A DNA stretch of 64,000 nt from Marinomonas rhizomae. Lineage in GTDB: Bacteria; Pseudomonadota; Gammaproteobacteria; Pseudomonadales; Marinomonadaceae. Under the pieces are notes generated by a model. It saw only the letters and a program-made list of their open reading frames with translations. It was not told the DNA's origin and ran no database searches. Positions 48,308-57,151 of the stretch are shown here, piece after piece; the first letter of the stretch is position 1; each line of letters starts with the position of its first letter. Location of the stretch: the NCBI RefSeq assembly GCF_024397855.1, contig NZ_CP073343.1, positions 2,046,001 through 2,110,000 on the forward strand. The letters are read 5' to 3'. The translations under genes were made by a program, and so were the position numbers.

Positions 48308-48350
48308 AGAGCCTTATTCGTTCGTGAGAATGAATAAGGCTCTATATTTT
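48308..48350 (+). terminator. Terminator between metH and cobO
   Basis: AGAGCCTTATTC at 48308-48319 pairs exactly with GAATAAGGCTCT at 48332-48343, then ATATTTT. Since cobO starts at 48366 it may attenuate rather than fully stop read-through. Confidence 0.8.
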
Positions 48351-48365
48351 AAGCACAGAGGCGTT

Positions 48366-48974
48366 ATGTCAAAAGCAATTAAGGATCCAGAAAAGCACCA
48401 GCAACGAATGCAAAATATAAAAAAGCATGTCGATAAACGCATTGCTAAGGCGCAAGAAGATAAAGGCACCTTTGTTCTTTTGACGGGCAACGGAAAGGGC
48501 AAATCCAGTTCGGCACTGGGGATGGTAGCCAGAGCTTTAGGTCATGGTATGAAAGTTGGTGTGGTGCAGTTCTTGAAGGGCGAGTGGAACACCGGTGAAA
48601 TTGATTTCTTTAAGCAGCAAGCAAATGTGCAATGGGAAATTATGCCCGCAGGATTTACTTGGGAAACACAAAACCGTGAATCTGACATCGCCTCATCGGA
48701 ACAGGCTTGGGAAAAAGCCGCTGCTATGTTGTCTGATCCGAGTATCGATTTGGTTGTTCTTGATGAGTTAACTTATTTATTGCATTACGAATATTTGCTT
48801 GAAGATAACGTACTTCAAGCCTTGATGAACCGCCCTGAGAATCAGCATCTTGTGGTCACGGGTCGAGGTGCGTCAGATGCCTTAATAGAGCTTGCTGACA
48901 CAGTGAGTGAGTTAAAAGAAGTAAAACATGCATTTAAACGTGGTATTAAAGCTCAAAAAGGGCTGGAGTTTTGA
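48366..48974 (+). CDS. cobO: Cob(I)yrinic acid a,c-diamide adenosyltransferase
   Basis: CobO/BtuR puts the adenosyl group on cobalamin or its precursors. This 202-residue protein has the Walker-like GNGKGKSSSALG loop at residues 41-52, KVGVVQFLKGEW near 62-73 and VVLDELTYLL near 120, all typical of the family. I start it at ATG 48366, since the upstream frame runs through the terminator hairpin; GAGG precedes it. Its place just after B12-dependent metH suggests linked cobalamin handling. Confidence 0.93.
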   Translation: MSKAIKDPEKHQQRMQNIKKHVDKRIAKAQEDKGTFVLLTGNGKGKSSSALGMVARALGHGMKVGVVQFLKGEWNTGEIDFFKQQANVQWEIMPAGFTWETQNRESDIASSEQAWEKAAAMLSDPSIDLVVLDELTYLLHYEYLLEDNVLQALMNRPENQHLVVTGRGASDALIELADTVSELKEVKHAFKRGIKAQKGLEF

Positions 48975-49083
48975 TGCTGTGTCGTTTTATATTAGTCGGC
49001 TTATGATTTATACCGAATCTTATGGTAATTATTAAAATAACAAATAGATGAAAATTTAATTCTCAATCGAATAGAGGTTTTTT

Positions 49084-49437
49084 ATGGCTACTATTGAGCG
49101 CATGGAAGTTGGTCAGCGCATGAGTCGTATCGTTAAGCACAATGAAACGGTATACCTTTGCGGCCAAGTTGGTGCTGATGCTAATACGGACATTACTGAA
49201 CAAACACGAACCATGCTAGATAAAGTGGACGTTTTGTTGGAGCAGTCAGGGACGGATAAATCCTATATTTTATCTGCCACTATTTATCTTCGTGATATGA
49301 AAGATTTCGCTGCAATGAACGAAGTATGGGATGCGTGGATTCCAAAGGGTCACGCTCCAGCGAGAGCTTGTGTAGAAGCGAGATTAGCAAGACCTGAGTT
49401 GCTAGTCGAAATATCTGTTGTAGCCGCTGTAAAATAA
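49084..49437 (+). CDS. RidA/YjgF-family protein
   Basis: This 117-residue trimer-forming protein has the Rid-family region [22 protein letters not shown], given here only as landmarks [10 protein letters not shown] and LLVEISVVA, keeping the Arg that binds the carboxylate in RidA enamine deaminases. [17 protein letters not shown] is the usual N-terminal strand. It probably removes reactive enamine/imine intermediates. It is a single gene with a hairpin after it. The exact Rid subgroup cannot be decided by eye. Confidence 0.9.
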   Translation: MATIERMEVGQRMSRIVKHNETVYLCGQVGADANTDITEQTRTMLDKVDVLLEQSGTDKSYILSATIYLRDMKDFAAMNEVWDAWIPKGHAPARACVEARLARPELLVEISVVAAVK

Positions 49438-49444
49438 TGATTTG

Positions 49445-49480
49445 AGGTAGGTTGGATCCTTTCATACCAGCCTACCTTTA
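49445..49480 (+). terminator. Terminator after the RidA-like gene
   Basis: AGGTAGG at 49445-49451 pairs with CCTACCT at 49471-49477, with an inner GG/CC pairing and a T-rich end. Located 8 bases after the stop. Confidence 0.7.
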
Positions 49481-49508
49481 ACTTTCTCTCTCTGACTAGC
49501 CGCATTAT

Positions 49509-50003
49509 TTAATTTCTTTTCACAACCACATCGTTTTCCACCAAAGCGTTGCTTAATACTCTAATGGTCCTAGCCATATCACGAGACAAGTTCATCAATA
49601 GAATACCAAAATCAAAAGGGTATTGATCGTGAAAGTCACTGAATAGTTGGCTGGATATTTCAAGTAGCAGGCTATCTTCAAGCGCACAAAGACTACCGAC
49701 ACGTTCATGTAAGGCTATCATTGATACAAAGCCAATTGCTTCACCGAAGCCAACGGTTCTAGTTCGCAGCTTTTTATCACCATGCTGTTTAAAAAAATCC
49801 AGCTTTCCATGTAATATTGTGTGGAAGCTTCCACCTTTACTGCCATAGGAAAAAATCTCATCACCTTTGGAGACTTTGTGCAAAACGCCTTCATTCAATA
49901 GAAACTGAATAGAGACTTCTGATAAAGCGCCAAAAATAGAGCCTTCTTTCAAATGCGCTGGCGTTATGTCGTATTGTGTTTCTTTTACTTGGACGGTTTT
50001 CAT
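49509..50003 (-). CDS. Cyclic nucleotide-binding domain protein without DNA-binding domain
   Basis: This 164-residue protein is essentially a single cNMP-binding barrel (about residues 25-140, with KGDEIFSYGSKGGSFHTILH and TVGFGEAIGFVSMIAL) plus a C-terminal helix. The Crp-type helix-turn-helix is missing. The usual phosphate-binding RxA motif is not obvious, so it may not bind cAMP. A good GGAGAG site precedes the ATG. It may be a stand-alone sensor or adaptor; partner unknown. Confidence 0.8.
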   Translation of the reverse strand: MKTVQVKETQYDITPAHLKEGSIFGALSEVSIQFLLNEGVLHKVSKGDEIFSYGSKGGSFHTILHGKLDFFKQHGDKKLRTRTVGFGEAIGFVSMIALHERVGSLCALEDSLLLEISSQLFSDFHDQYPFDFGILLMNLSRDMARTIRVLSNALVENDVVVKRN

Positions 50004-50302
50004 TGTTCTCTCCGCCTTATTTGAGTTCTATTAATGCCATCGGCCAATTTTTCAGTTTCTGAATAGCCGAGAGACTTATATTAGTTTTAGGCTGATTTGA
50101 GCAAAAACAGTAGTAGTGTTTTGTATTCTATTTATATTTTTTGACTCTATCTGTAACAGTAAGTTCGCCTTTTTTAGGTAATAACTGTTTTCGCCCTTAA
50201 AGAGTCGAGCTAATCTGTGCGATAATGCGCGCATCAGCTTTGCTCTGACGATTAAGTCTACTAGAGCTCAATTATTTACCTCATGATAAACGGAAGAATA
50301 CT

Positions 50303-51889
50303 TTGTTAACGACGGCCAACATCACCATGCAATTTGGTGCAAAACCTCTTTTTGAAAACGTCTCTGTCAAATTCGGAGAAGGAAAACGTTACGGTCTTAT
50401 AGGCGCGAATGGATGTGGTAAATCCACATTTATGAAAATTCTAGGTGGCGATTTGGAACCAAGTTCTGGCAACGTTTCAAAAGACCCTAATGAGCGTCTT
50501 GGTAAATTGAAACAAGATCAATTTGCTTACGAAGAATATTCTGTAATTGATACCGTTATCATGGGTCACACAGAACTTTGGGCGATTAAGTCTGAAAAAG
50601 ATGCTATTTACGCTAATCCAGAAATGACGGAAGCCGATGGCTTGCGTGCAGGTGATCTAGAAGCAGAATTTGCTGAAATGGATGGTTATACCTCTGATGC
50701 ACGTGCCGGAGAATTGTTGCTAGGTGTTGGTATTCCTACTGAGCAGCATTATGGCTTGATGAGCGAAGTAGCTCCAGGTTTAAAGCTTCGAGTTTTGCTA
50801 GCCCAAGCTTTGTTCTCTGATCCGGAAATTCTCTTACTTGACGAACCAACCAACAACTTGGATATTAATACAATCCGCTGGTTGGAAGGTGTTTTGGTAG
50901 AGCGTAATTGCACCATGATCATCATTTCCCATGACCGTCATTTCTTGAACTCTGTTTGTACGAATATGGCAGATTTGGATTACGGTGAGTTACGTTTGTT
51001 CTCTGGTAATTATGATGAGTACATGACAGCGGCGACTCAAGCTCGCGAGCGTTTGTTGTCTGACAATGCTAAGAAGAAAGCACAAATTAACGAATTGAAA
51101 TCATTCGTTAGTCGGTTCTCTGCCAACGCTTCTAAGTCAAAACAAGCGACTTCTCGTGCTAAACAGATTGATAAGATCCAACTAGAAGAAGTAAAGCCTT
51201 CCAGTCGTCAGAATCCATTCATTCGTTTCGAGCAAGAAAAGAAACTGCATCGTATGGCTGTGCAAATTGAAAACGTTGCCAAATCATATGATGAAGAGTT
51301 GTTCAGTGGCTTGAATATGATGCTTGAAGTTGGTGAGCGTGTAGCTGTTATCGGGCCAAACGGTATTGGTAAAACGACTTTGCTGAAGTGTTTGGTGGGT
51401 GATACTGACTTAACCAAAGGTGAAGTGAAATGGTCTGAAAATGCAAATATTGGTTACTATGCACAGGATCATGCTCACGAATTTGAAAAAGACGTCGATC
51501 TAATTGAATGGATGGGGCAGTGGGGACAAGAAGGCGATGATGAACAAGTAATTCGCGGTACTTTAGGTCGTCTTTTGTTCTCTCAGAATGACATCAAGAA
51601 ATCTGTGAAGGTACTTTCTGGTGGTGAGCAAGGTCGTATGTTGTTTGGTAAGTTGATGCTGCAAAAACCTAACGTTCTTGTTATGGATGAGCCAACTAAC
51701 CACATGGATATGGAATCCATTGAATCATTGAACTTGGCTCTTGAAAACTATCCAGGTACTTTGATTTTCGTCAGTCATGACCGTGAATTTGTATCGTCTT
51801 TGGCGACTCGCATTGTAGAAGTAACCAGTGAAGGTATTGTTGACTTCCACGGCACATACGATGAATATTTGGCGAAATTAGAAGCCTAA
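50303..51889 (+). CDS. ybiT: ABC-F ATPase, YbiT type
   Basis: This 528-residue ribosome-associated ATPase has two nucleotide-binding domains: first Walker [11 protein letters not shown] near residue 33 and Walker [13 protein letters not shown] near 174; second [10 protein letters not shown] near 352, signature LSGGEQGR near 434 and Walker [11 protein letters not shown]. The linker is [19 protein letters not shown]. [20 protein letters not shown] matches YbiT, supporting the TTG start at 50303 with GGAAG upstream. It has no membrane part. A terminator follows. Confidence 0.92.
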   Translation: MLTTANITMQFGAKPLFENVSVKFGEGKRYGLIGANGCGKSTFMKILGGDLEPSSGNVSKDPNERLGKLKQDQFAYEEYSVIDTVIMGHTELWAIKSEKDAIYANPEMTEADGLRAGDLEAEFAEMDGYTSDARAGELLLGVGIPTEQHYGLMSEVAPGLKLRVLLAQALFSDPEILLLDEPTNNLDINTIRWLEGVLVERNCTMIIISHDRHFLNSVCTNMADLDYGELRLFSGNYDEYMTAATQARERLLSDNAKKKAQINELKSFVSRFSANASKSKQATSRAKQIDKIQLEEVKPSSRQNPFIRFEQEKKLHRMAVQIENVAKSYDEELFSGLNMMLEVGERVAVIGPNGIGKTTLLKCLVGDTDLTKGEVKWSENANIGYYAQDHAHEFEKDVDLIEWMGQWGQEGDDEQVIRGTLGRLLFSQNDIKKSVKVLSGGEQGRMLFGKLMLQKPNVLVMDEPTNHMDMESIESLNLALENYPGTLIFVSHDREFVSSLATRIVEVTSEGIVDFHGTYDEYLAKLEA

Positions 51890-51911
51890 TTTAAGAAGTC
51901 ATATTATTGTT

Positions 51912-51946
51912 ATAAAAAAAGAAGGCCAAGTGCCTTCTTTTTTTAT
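51912..51946. terminator. Bidirectional terminator after ybiT
   Basis: GAAGGC at 51921-51926 and GCCTTC at 51932-51937 around CAAGT, flanked by A7 and T7 runs. Shared by ybiT and the convergent MOSC gene. Confidence 0.92.
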
Positions 51947-51966
51947 GCCTATGCTAATAAGTGTTG

Positions 51967-52809
51967 TTAGCGTTTTCGGCGATCTACATATACCTCAGGT
52001 TCTTTGTACTCAAGTACCTCAACTTTGTCATCAATATTGATAACACCTGTGTTTAGCGCAATCATATTAATACCGAATGTAATGCTTTCTTTATCCAGTA
52101 GACGAAATTTAGCCAGTGTTTTAAGTGGCTCACCTTTTTTGCTTCTTTGTGCCGTAGTTGGATTTAATGCTGTGAAAATACAACGAGCACAAGGTTTAAC
52201 ATTTTCAAATTCCACTTCACCAATACGAATTCGCTTCCAACTATCTTCGTCAAACGGCTGATTGCCCGTTACTACTAGGTTAGGGCGAAATTGCGCCATT
52301 TTGATGTCTTCTGGGCAAGTCTGATTCAACTCAGCCAATGACGCTGATGTGGTTAATAAGAAGGGATATCCATCTGCAAACCCTACTGGCACTTCAGGTC
52401 TACGGCTTGTAAAGCGTTCTGATTTGTCACCGAAATAAACTAGCCTTACTGCTTCACCTACAACCTCGCTAAACCAAGTATTGATTTCTTCTTGGGCAAG
52501 CTGTGCATTGACGGTGTTGTCCCAAACCGTAACCGCTGCATAGTCACGGGGAAAAGTCGAGAAATCCAAGGTAATGCTATTAATGACCTCTGGATGAGAA
52601 AGGTGCCATGAGCCATTGCTTAGTGCTTTGGCGGTGACTAATGTCAGGTTTGGGTGCTTTCGACCAGTAATGAACTCACCATCAGGACGCACCAACATAT
52701 AGCGTCTATCTCCAAAAAGGCCAGCCATTTCGACATTGCTGCTTTCTAGAGAAATACCTTGGATAGATTTTATAGGATAGATAGCGAGTTCACTTAGGGT
52801 GTACGACAT
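51967..52809 (-). CDS. MOSC-domain protein (YcbX-like)
   Basis: This 280-residue protein has the MOSC N-terminal beta-barrel (LAIYPIKSIQGISLE, then FGDRRYMLVRPDGEF) and the MOSC core with the Moco-ligating Cys region KPCARCIFTALNP near residue 208. MOSC proteins such as YcbX and mARC reduce N-hydroxylated compounds. The C-terminal 2Fe-2S domain of E. coli YcbX is absent, so a separate electron donor is needed. AAGGGA precedes the ATG. It is followed on the + side by the speC terminator. Confidence 0.88.
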   Translation of the reverse strand: MSYTLSELAIYPIKSIQGISLESSNVEMAGLFGDRRYMLVRPDGEFITGRKHPNLTLVTAKALSNGSWHLSHPEVINSITLDFSTFPRDYAAVTVWDNTVNAQLAQEEINTWFSEVVGEAVRLVYFGDKSERFTSRRPEVPVGFADGYPFLLTTSASLAELNQTCPEDIKMAQFRPNLVVTGNQPFDEDSWKRIRIGEVEFENVKPCARCIFTALNPTTAQRSKKGEPLKTLAKFRLLDKESITFGINMIALNTGVINIDDKVEVLEYKEPEVYVDRRKR

Positions 52810-52880
52810 GAAAATTCCCTTTTTGTGCTAGATGAAAAAATAGGTCATTATTATTGCTTAACGAGAAAGTCTTTCCAATA

Positions 52881-52913
52881 AAAAAGCCCCAGAAAATCAA
52901 TTTCTGGGGCTTT
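52881..52913 (-). terminator. Terminator after ornithine decarboxylase
   Basis: AAAGCCCCAGAAA at 52883-52895 pairs with TTTCTGGGGCTTT at 52901-52913 with a 5-base loop; on the minus strand it ends in a T-run. It lies 27 bases past the decarboxylase stop. Confidence 0.93.
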
Positions 52914-52940
52914 AGTGTGCTTGCTATTTGAACGAATGGT

Positions 52941-54107
52941 TTACAAGTAGTATGAAGCCAAAGGCGGGAAGCCATTAAACTCTATTGCACTGTAAGTTGT
53001 TGTATAGGCGCCAGTTGATAACCAATACATGCGATCACCAATTGCCAAATTTAGCGGTAGGCCATATTTGTAGTTTTCATACATGATATCGGCGCTATCA
53101 CAAGTTGGACCAGCGATAATAACTTCTTCTAATTCGCCCTCTTTATCTACATGAATAGGATATTTGATAGATTCATCTAACGTTTCAATTAGGCCAGAGA
53201 ATTTACCTACGTCAGTGAAGACCCAGCGATTTAATGCGGTGTGTGATTTGCGAGATATCAAAACGACTTCGCTTACAAGTACGCCTGCGTTAGAGATTAA
53301 GGAGCGACCTGGCTCTAAGATAATGCGAGGTAAATCTGATCCAAAGTCTTCTTCCAAGAAACGCGTAATTTCTTCTGCATAGGTGGCAAGGTCATTGGTT
53401 CGAGCAATATAGTTTGCTGGGAATCCGCCGCCCATATTGATCATTTCTAGAATGATGCCATCTTCTTCTTTAAGGCGTTCAAAGATTACTTTAACGCTAG
53501 CAATGGCCGCATCCCAAGCACCGATATCGCGCTGCTGAGAGCCAACATGGAAAGAGATACCGTAAGGGATCAAGCCTAGCTCTTTTGCTAATATTAATAG
53601 ATCCATTGCCATATCTGGACGGCAACCAAATTTACGAGACAATGGCCAGTCAGCCGTTACCGTGCCTTCCGTTAAAATACGAACATATACGCGTGAGCCT
53701 GGAGCCGCTTTTGCAATGTTGCGCAAATCCGCTTCAGAGTCTGTCGCAAACATACGTACACCTTTTTCATAAAAGTAACGCACGTCTTTGGCTTTCTTGA
53801 TGGTGTTGCCATAACTAACTTGATCAGGTGAGATGCCGCCAATTGCAAACAGCTTGTCCAATTCATAACGTGATGCTACATCAAAATTTGAACCGCGATC
53901 GCGAAGTAGTGTCAGTATTTCTGGTGCTGGATTGGCTTTAATAGCGTAAAAAATATCAGCAACTGGAAAACCTTTTGTTAGCTCTGTGTAGGCTTCATCA
54001 ATAATATCTGTATCGATAACGACAAAAGGGGTGTCTTTGGTTTCTGCAAACGCTTTAAAACGGGCAAAACGCTCAGGTGTGTAGAAAGAGTTGACGTCTA
54101 TAGTCAT
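52941..54107 (-). CDS. speC: Ornithine (lysine/ornithine) decarboxylase, fold III PLP
   Basis: This 388-residue decarboxylase makes putrescine from ornithine. The PLP Lys58 is in FYAIKANPAPEI, a conserved His is in GISFHVGSQ, the glycine loop is NMGGGFP and the second-subunit Cys is in GPTCDSADIM. It is the eukaryotic-like alanine-racemase-fold type, as in Pseudomonas SpeC, not the large E. coli inducible enzyme. It may also accept lysine. A long structured leader precedes it and a terminator follows. AAGGAG lies 10 bases before the ATG. Confidence 0.94.
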   Translation of the reverse strand: MTIDVNSFYTPERFARFKAFAETKDTPFVVIDTDIIDEAYTELTKGFPVADIFYAIKANPAPEILTLLRDRGSNFDVASRYELDKLFAIGGISPDQVSYGNTIKKAKDVRYFYEKGVRMFATDSEADLRNIAKAAPGSRVYVRILTEGTVTADWPLSRKFGCRPDMAMDLLILAKELGLIPYGISFHVGSQQRDIGAWDAAIASVKVIFERLKEEDGIILEMINMGGGFPANYIARTNDLATYAEEITRFLEEDFGSDLPRIILEPGRSLISNAGVLVSEVVLISRKSHTALNRWVFTDVGKFSGLIETLDESIKYPIHVDKEGELEEVIIAGPTCDSADIMYENYKYGLPLNLAIGDRMYWLSTGAYTTTYSAIEFNGFPPLASYYL

Positions 54108-54302
54108 GGGCTTGAGGCTCCTTAATTATGCAAAACATAAACCGATTAAATAAGTAAACGCCTTTACCTTCTCCCGTCCTACTTATGGCTGTTACTTATC
54201 CGGCCTAAAGGCCTTAAGCGACTAGCGCAGCAGTTGAAGCGGTGCGGATTATGTTCAGCAATGACGCGGGCGAAATTTAAGACGCAAGTCGTCTTGGGTC
54301 AA
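54108..54302 (-). promoter_or_regulatory. speC promoter with internal palindrome and structured leader
   Basis: On the minus strand TTGACC (54302-54297) and TAAATT (54279-54274) are 17 bases apart. The spacer holds AAGACG-ACTTG-CGTCTT (54295-54279), a perfect dyad. About 160 bases of leader follow, with a GGCC-TTTA-GGCC hairpin (54213-54202) and ATAAGTAA/TTACTTAT arms (54199-54192 and 54157-54150) that could enclose a further structure. Polyamine or other control is possible but unproven. Confidence 0.55.
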
Positions 54303-54320
54303 GTATTTTTTCATATTTTA

Positions 54321-54356
54321 GACCAAAAAAAAGAGACTGTGTAAGTCTCCTTTTTA
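54321..54356 (-). terminator. Terminator after the YeeE/YedE pair
   Basis: GAGACT at 54333-54338 pairs with AGTCTC at 54344-54349; on the minus strand it is followed by an uninterrupted T8. It lies 24 bases after the stop of the second YeeE-like gene. Confidence 0.85.
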
Positions 54357-54373
54357 TTTAGGGATTTTTAGCG

Positions 54374-54793
54374 TTACTTTTGGGTGATGCGAGTCTGGAA
54401 ATAATGTAATCCACTCCCTGCAATTAAGGCGGCTACGAAGTAGAAGCCTTCGCTTGGGTTATTAACTAAAGCTGTTAGTCCAGGTCCCGGACAATAGCCG
54501 CTAACACCCCAGCCTACACCAAAAAGAGATGAACCAATGATTAATTTTGAGTCAATTTTGCGCAATGTTGGAACTTGCCATTTACTCCCTAATAGTGGTG
54601 TTAAGCGTTTTCCTTTAATGGCATATCCTATCATCCCAACAGCAATGGCGCTTGCCATCACGATGATTAAAGAAGGGTTCCAGTTACCGAAAATATCTAA
54701 AAAACCAATCACGACAGTTGGATTCGTCATTTCTGAAAACGCCAAACCTAAGCCAAATAATAAACCCGCAGTGAGAGTAACAATTGCGTACAT
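54374..54793 (-). CDS. YeeE/YedE-family half protein (second of pair)
   Basis: This 139-residue membrane protein has four hydrophobic segments and the Cys motif GYCPGPGLTAL. Together with the gene upstream it makes a split YeeE/YedE transporter, the type that takes up thiosulfate or other reduced sulfur through Cys relays. Ribosome site AGGAG precedes the ATG, 10 bases after the partner's stop. In many bacteria such pairs lie with rhodanese or persulfide dioxygenase genes; none are seen here. Confidence 0.88.
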   Translation of the reverse strand: MYAIVTLTAGLLFGLGLAFSEMTNPTVVIGFLDIFGNWNPSLIIVMASAIAVGMIGYAIKGKRLTPLLGSKWQVPTLRKIDSKLIIGSSLFGVGWGVSGYCPGPGLTALVNNPSEGFYFVAALIAGSGLHYFQTRITQK

Positions 54794-54803
54794 AAATATT
54801 CTC

Positions 54804-55202
54804 CTAGTTAAGAGCAGTGACAGTGATAATGGCGGCAGACATAAAGACCAAGGTTGCCACTATTGAGCGAGGAGACAGTCTTGATATCCCACAAACACCG
54901 TGACCACTTGTGCACCCTCCACCGAGTCGTGTTCCATAACCGACTAGCAAACCTGATATGATCAAAATTAGTGGGCTTCTCGTTTCAGGGAAGGCAACCG
55001 TTTGCTCAGTTAGAAACCCGTATGTGCCACCGCCTATGATAAGACCGGTAATGAATAGAAAGGGTAATAAGCGTTCTTTACTAAAGAATAGCTGAGATAG
55101 TATCCCGCTAATGCCAATCACCTTGCCTATACTGAGAAGGTAAATAGTCGCGGTAAGGCCGATTAATAGACCGCCTACGAGTGGGTTAAACACGTTGTCC
55201 AT
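54804..55202 (-). CDS. YeeE/YedE-family half protein (first of pair)
   Basis: This 132-residue membrane protein has about four hydrophobic segments and ends with GGGCTSGHGVCGISRLSP, which carries the conserved Cys residues of the YeeE/YedE sulfur-transport family. It is translated just before its partner. The promoter side, 55203-55260, is very AT-rich with the palindrome AGAATATTCT at 55227-55236. Confidence 0.88.
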   Translation of the reverse strand: MDNVFNPLVGGLLIGLTATIYLLSIGKVIGISGILSQLFFSKERLLPFLFITGLIIGGGTYGFLTEQTVAFPETRSPLILIISGLLVGYGTRLGGGCTSGHGVCGISRLSPRSIVATLVFMSAAIITVTALN

Positions 55203-55226
55203 AATTGCTATCCTCTAGGTTATATA

Positions 55227-55236
55227 AGAATATTCT
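55227..55236. promoter_or_regulatory. Palindrome upstream of the YeeE/YedE pair
   Basis: AGAATATTCT is a perfect 10-base palindrome in AT-rich sequence 25 bases before the first YeeE/YedE start codon. ArsR-type sulfide sensors such as BigR bind AT-rich dyads at similar genes. No regulator gene is adjacent. Confidence 0.35.
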
Positions 55237-55420
55237 AATTTATATTGATAAGTAATGTCTAATATAATATTTTTAAAATGAAAATTTATCTGTCTGTCCA
55301 TTTTGATGGGGAGTGCTCACTCAATGCCTATTTTTACTGTGAGTTGCACAGTCTTTACCTATTGAGTTGCAGAAATTAGAAGGTACTCGCTGTATTCTTG
55401 TTACATTAAAGGAGTGCTTT

Positions 55421-55891
55421 ATGAATGACTTGTGGCTGGGCGCTAGCGCTGATGAAGCTGACTATGTATTTCTTTTGCCTAATAGGCCTGTTTTACCAAG
55501 TTCTGTTGATGCGTCATTTTTAAAGAAACCTGATGTTTCTATATTAATTGATCTCAATGGTAACCATTGGCGTAAAATTTTCACGATAATGGCTAAATTA
55601 ACCGCATCTAGATATGATTCATGGAAAGAGTTTCGTGACACTGAGTTGTTGAATAAGGTGGGGGTGGCCTTTTCTTTAGATCAACTGCATAACTATACAG
55701 GCACGATTTTTGTGGTTGGTAATACCTTTAAAAACCAACTGCCAGTGTCCTCGTCTGCACAAGAAATAGGAGATGTGCATACTTCCTTTGTTTGTCTACC
55801 ACACGTTTGGTGTCCTTACCTAGATTATAGGCAATTTCCTAATAGTCTAATTGAAGCTCTACGTGAGTATATTTTGGAGAGAAAATGTTAA
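55421..55891 (+). CDS. Hypothetical protein upstream of TerB-like gene
   Basis: This 156-residue soluble protein starts MNDLWLGASADEADYVFLLP and contains LIDLNGNHWRKIFTIMAKL. I do not recognise a known domain; no signal peptide or membrane segment is seen. ATG 55421 follows AAAGGAG with 6-base spacing, so the upstream in-frame start at 55367 is unlikely. It overlaps the next gene by 7 bases, so the two are translated together. Confidence 0.75.
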   Translation: MNDLWLGASADEADYVFLLPNRPVLPSSVDASFLKKPDVSILIDLNGNHWRKIFTIMAKLTASRYDSWKEFRDTELLNKVGVAFSLDQLHNYTGTIFVVGNTFKNQLPVSSSAQEIGDVHTSFVCLPHVWCPYLDYRQFPNSLIEALREYILERKC

Positions 55892-56331
55892 AAGCTTTAA
55901 AGAGTCTTTTTAGTCTTCCTGTAGAGCAGGGTGAGCAAATATCTTATCAGAAAGCTGTGGCGGCTCTGCTGATGGAGGTCATGCTAGCTGATAATGAGAT
56001 AAATGAAAAAGAAGAAGGTCAGGTGAAGTTATTTCTTCGTGAAGTAAGTGAACTTGGGAATGACATAGATACTCTTTATGAGGAAGCTCGCTCTGGTGTT
56101 GATGAGGCGAATGATTTATATCAATTTACCAAAGTTATCAATGATACTGCGAGTTTAGAGCAGAAGATGTTGCTTTTAAAAGCTCTATGGCGTGTGGCTC
56201 TAGCAGATGGCAATATTGACTCTTATGAAGATCATCGTATTCGTACTATCAGTGAGTTGCTGTTTATGCCGCATTCTGAATTTATTCAGGCAAAACTATT
56301 TGTCTTGGACGAGTTGAAATTGGAAAAATGA
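55885..56331 (+). CDS. TerB-family protein
   Basis: This 148-residue all-helical acidic protein has two similar repeats, ALLMEVMLADNEINEKEEGQ near residues 27-46 and LWRVALADGNIDSYEDHRIR near 109-128, as in the TerB fold that binds divalent ions. TerB proteins occur in tellurite-resistance and stress loci, but no other ter genes are here. It overlaps the upstream gene and is followed by a terminator. Confidence 0.88.
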   Translation: MLKALKSLFSLPVEQGEQISYQKAVAALLMEVMLADNEINEKEEGQVKLFLREVSELGNDIDTLYEEARSGVDEANDLYQFTKVINDTASLEQKMLLLKALWRVALADGNIDSYEDHRIRTISELLFMPHSEFIQAKLFVLDELKLEK

Positions 56332-56334
56332 TAT

Positions 56335-56365
56335 AAAAAAACGCGGCAATAGCCGCGTTCCTTTT
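56335..56365 (+). terminator. Terminator after the TerB-like gene
   Basis: AACGCGGC at 56340-56347 and GCCGCGTT at 56352-56359 around AATA, then CCTTTT, with an A-run before. It may also serve convergent sodB. Confidence 0.88.
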
Positions 56366-56406
56366 GACTGGTCTTATTCTTCTTTCTAAATAGTAGAAAG
56401 GTAGAA

Positions 56407-56991
56407 TTAAGCTGCGAAGTTCGCTGATGCGAATTCCCAGTTAGCAAGCGCCCAGAAACCTTTTAGGTAATCAGGACGAACATTGCGGTAATCGATGTAA
56501 TAAGCGTGTTCCCAAAGGTCAACAGTGATCAAGGCTGTTTGGCCGTTAGTCATTGGGGTGCCTGCATTGCTAGTGTTAGCAATATCAAGAGAACCATCAG
56601 CATTTTTCACTAACCAAGTCCAGCTAGAACCGAAGTTGTTAACTGCTTTATCTTCGAACGCTGCTTGGAATTCTGCGAAAGAGCCCCATTTTGCGTTGAT
56701 GGCATCAGCTAGAGCGCCAGTTGGTTCGCCGCCGCCGTTAGGGCTTAAGCTATTCCAGAAAAAAGTATGGTTCCAGATTTGCGCTGCATTGTTGAAAACA
56801 GGACCTGCAGGCGCAGATACAATGATCTCTTCAAGGGTTTTATTTTCGTATTCAGAACCAGGAACCAAGCCATTTAATTTTACAACGTATGTGTTGTGAT
56901 GCTTGCCATAGTGGTACTCAAGCGTCTCAACAGACATATGAGGCTCTAGTGCGTCTTTAGCATAAGGAAGAGCGGGTAATTCAAAAGCCAT
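56407..56991 (-). CDS. sodB: Iron superoxide dismutase
   Basis: This 194-residue cytoplasmic enzyme converts superoxide to oxygen and peroxide. Metal ligands His27 (EYHYGKHH), a His near 75 (NHTFFW), and Asp and His in DLWEHAYYIDY are all present. The Gln in FNNAAQIWNH near residue 71 is the outer-sphere mark of the iron type. AAGGAG precedes the ATG. It is a single gene convergent with the TerB-like pair and divergent from the next. Confidence 0.97.
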   Translation of the reverse strand: MAFELPALPYAKDALEPHMSVETLEYHYGKHHNTYVVKLNGLVPGSEYENKTLEEIIVSAPAGPVFNNAAQIWNHTFFWNSLSPNGGGEPTGALADAINAKWGSFAEFQAAFEDKAVNNFGSSWTWLVKNADGSLDIANTSNAGTPMTNGQTALITVDLWEHAYYIDYRNVRPDYLKGFWALANWEFASANFAA

Positions 56992-57151
56992 TTCTTTTCT
57001 CCTTGCTTTATATTTAACGAAAAATGCTTGTTATCAAGCAGTTAATGGTGCTTATATAGTAGCACCGAACAACTGAAGATAATATTATTTACACTTGTTC
57101 ATCAACGAATTTTCATAATTTCTGTTAAATAGTGACTATATAAGAATTTCC

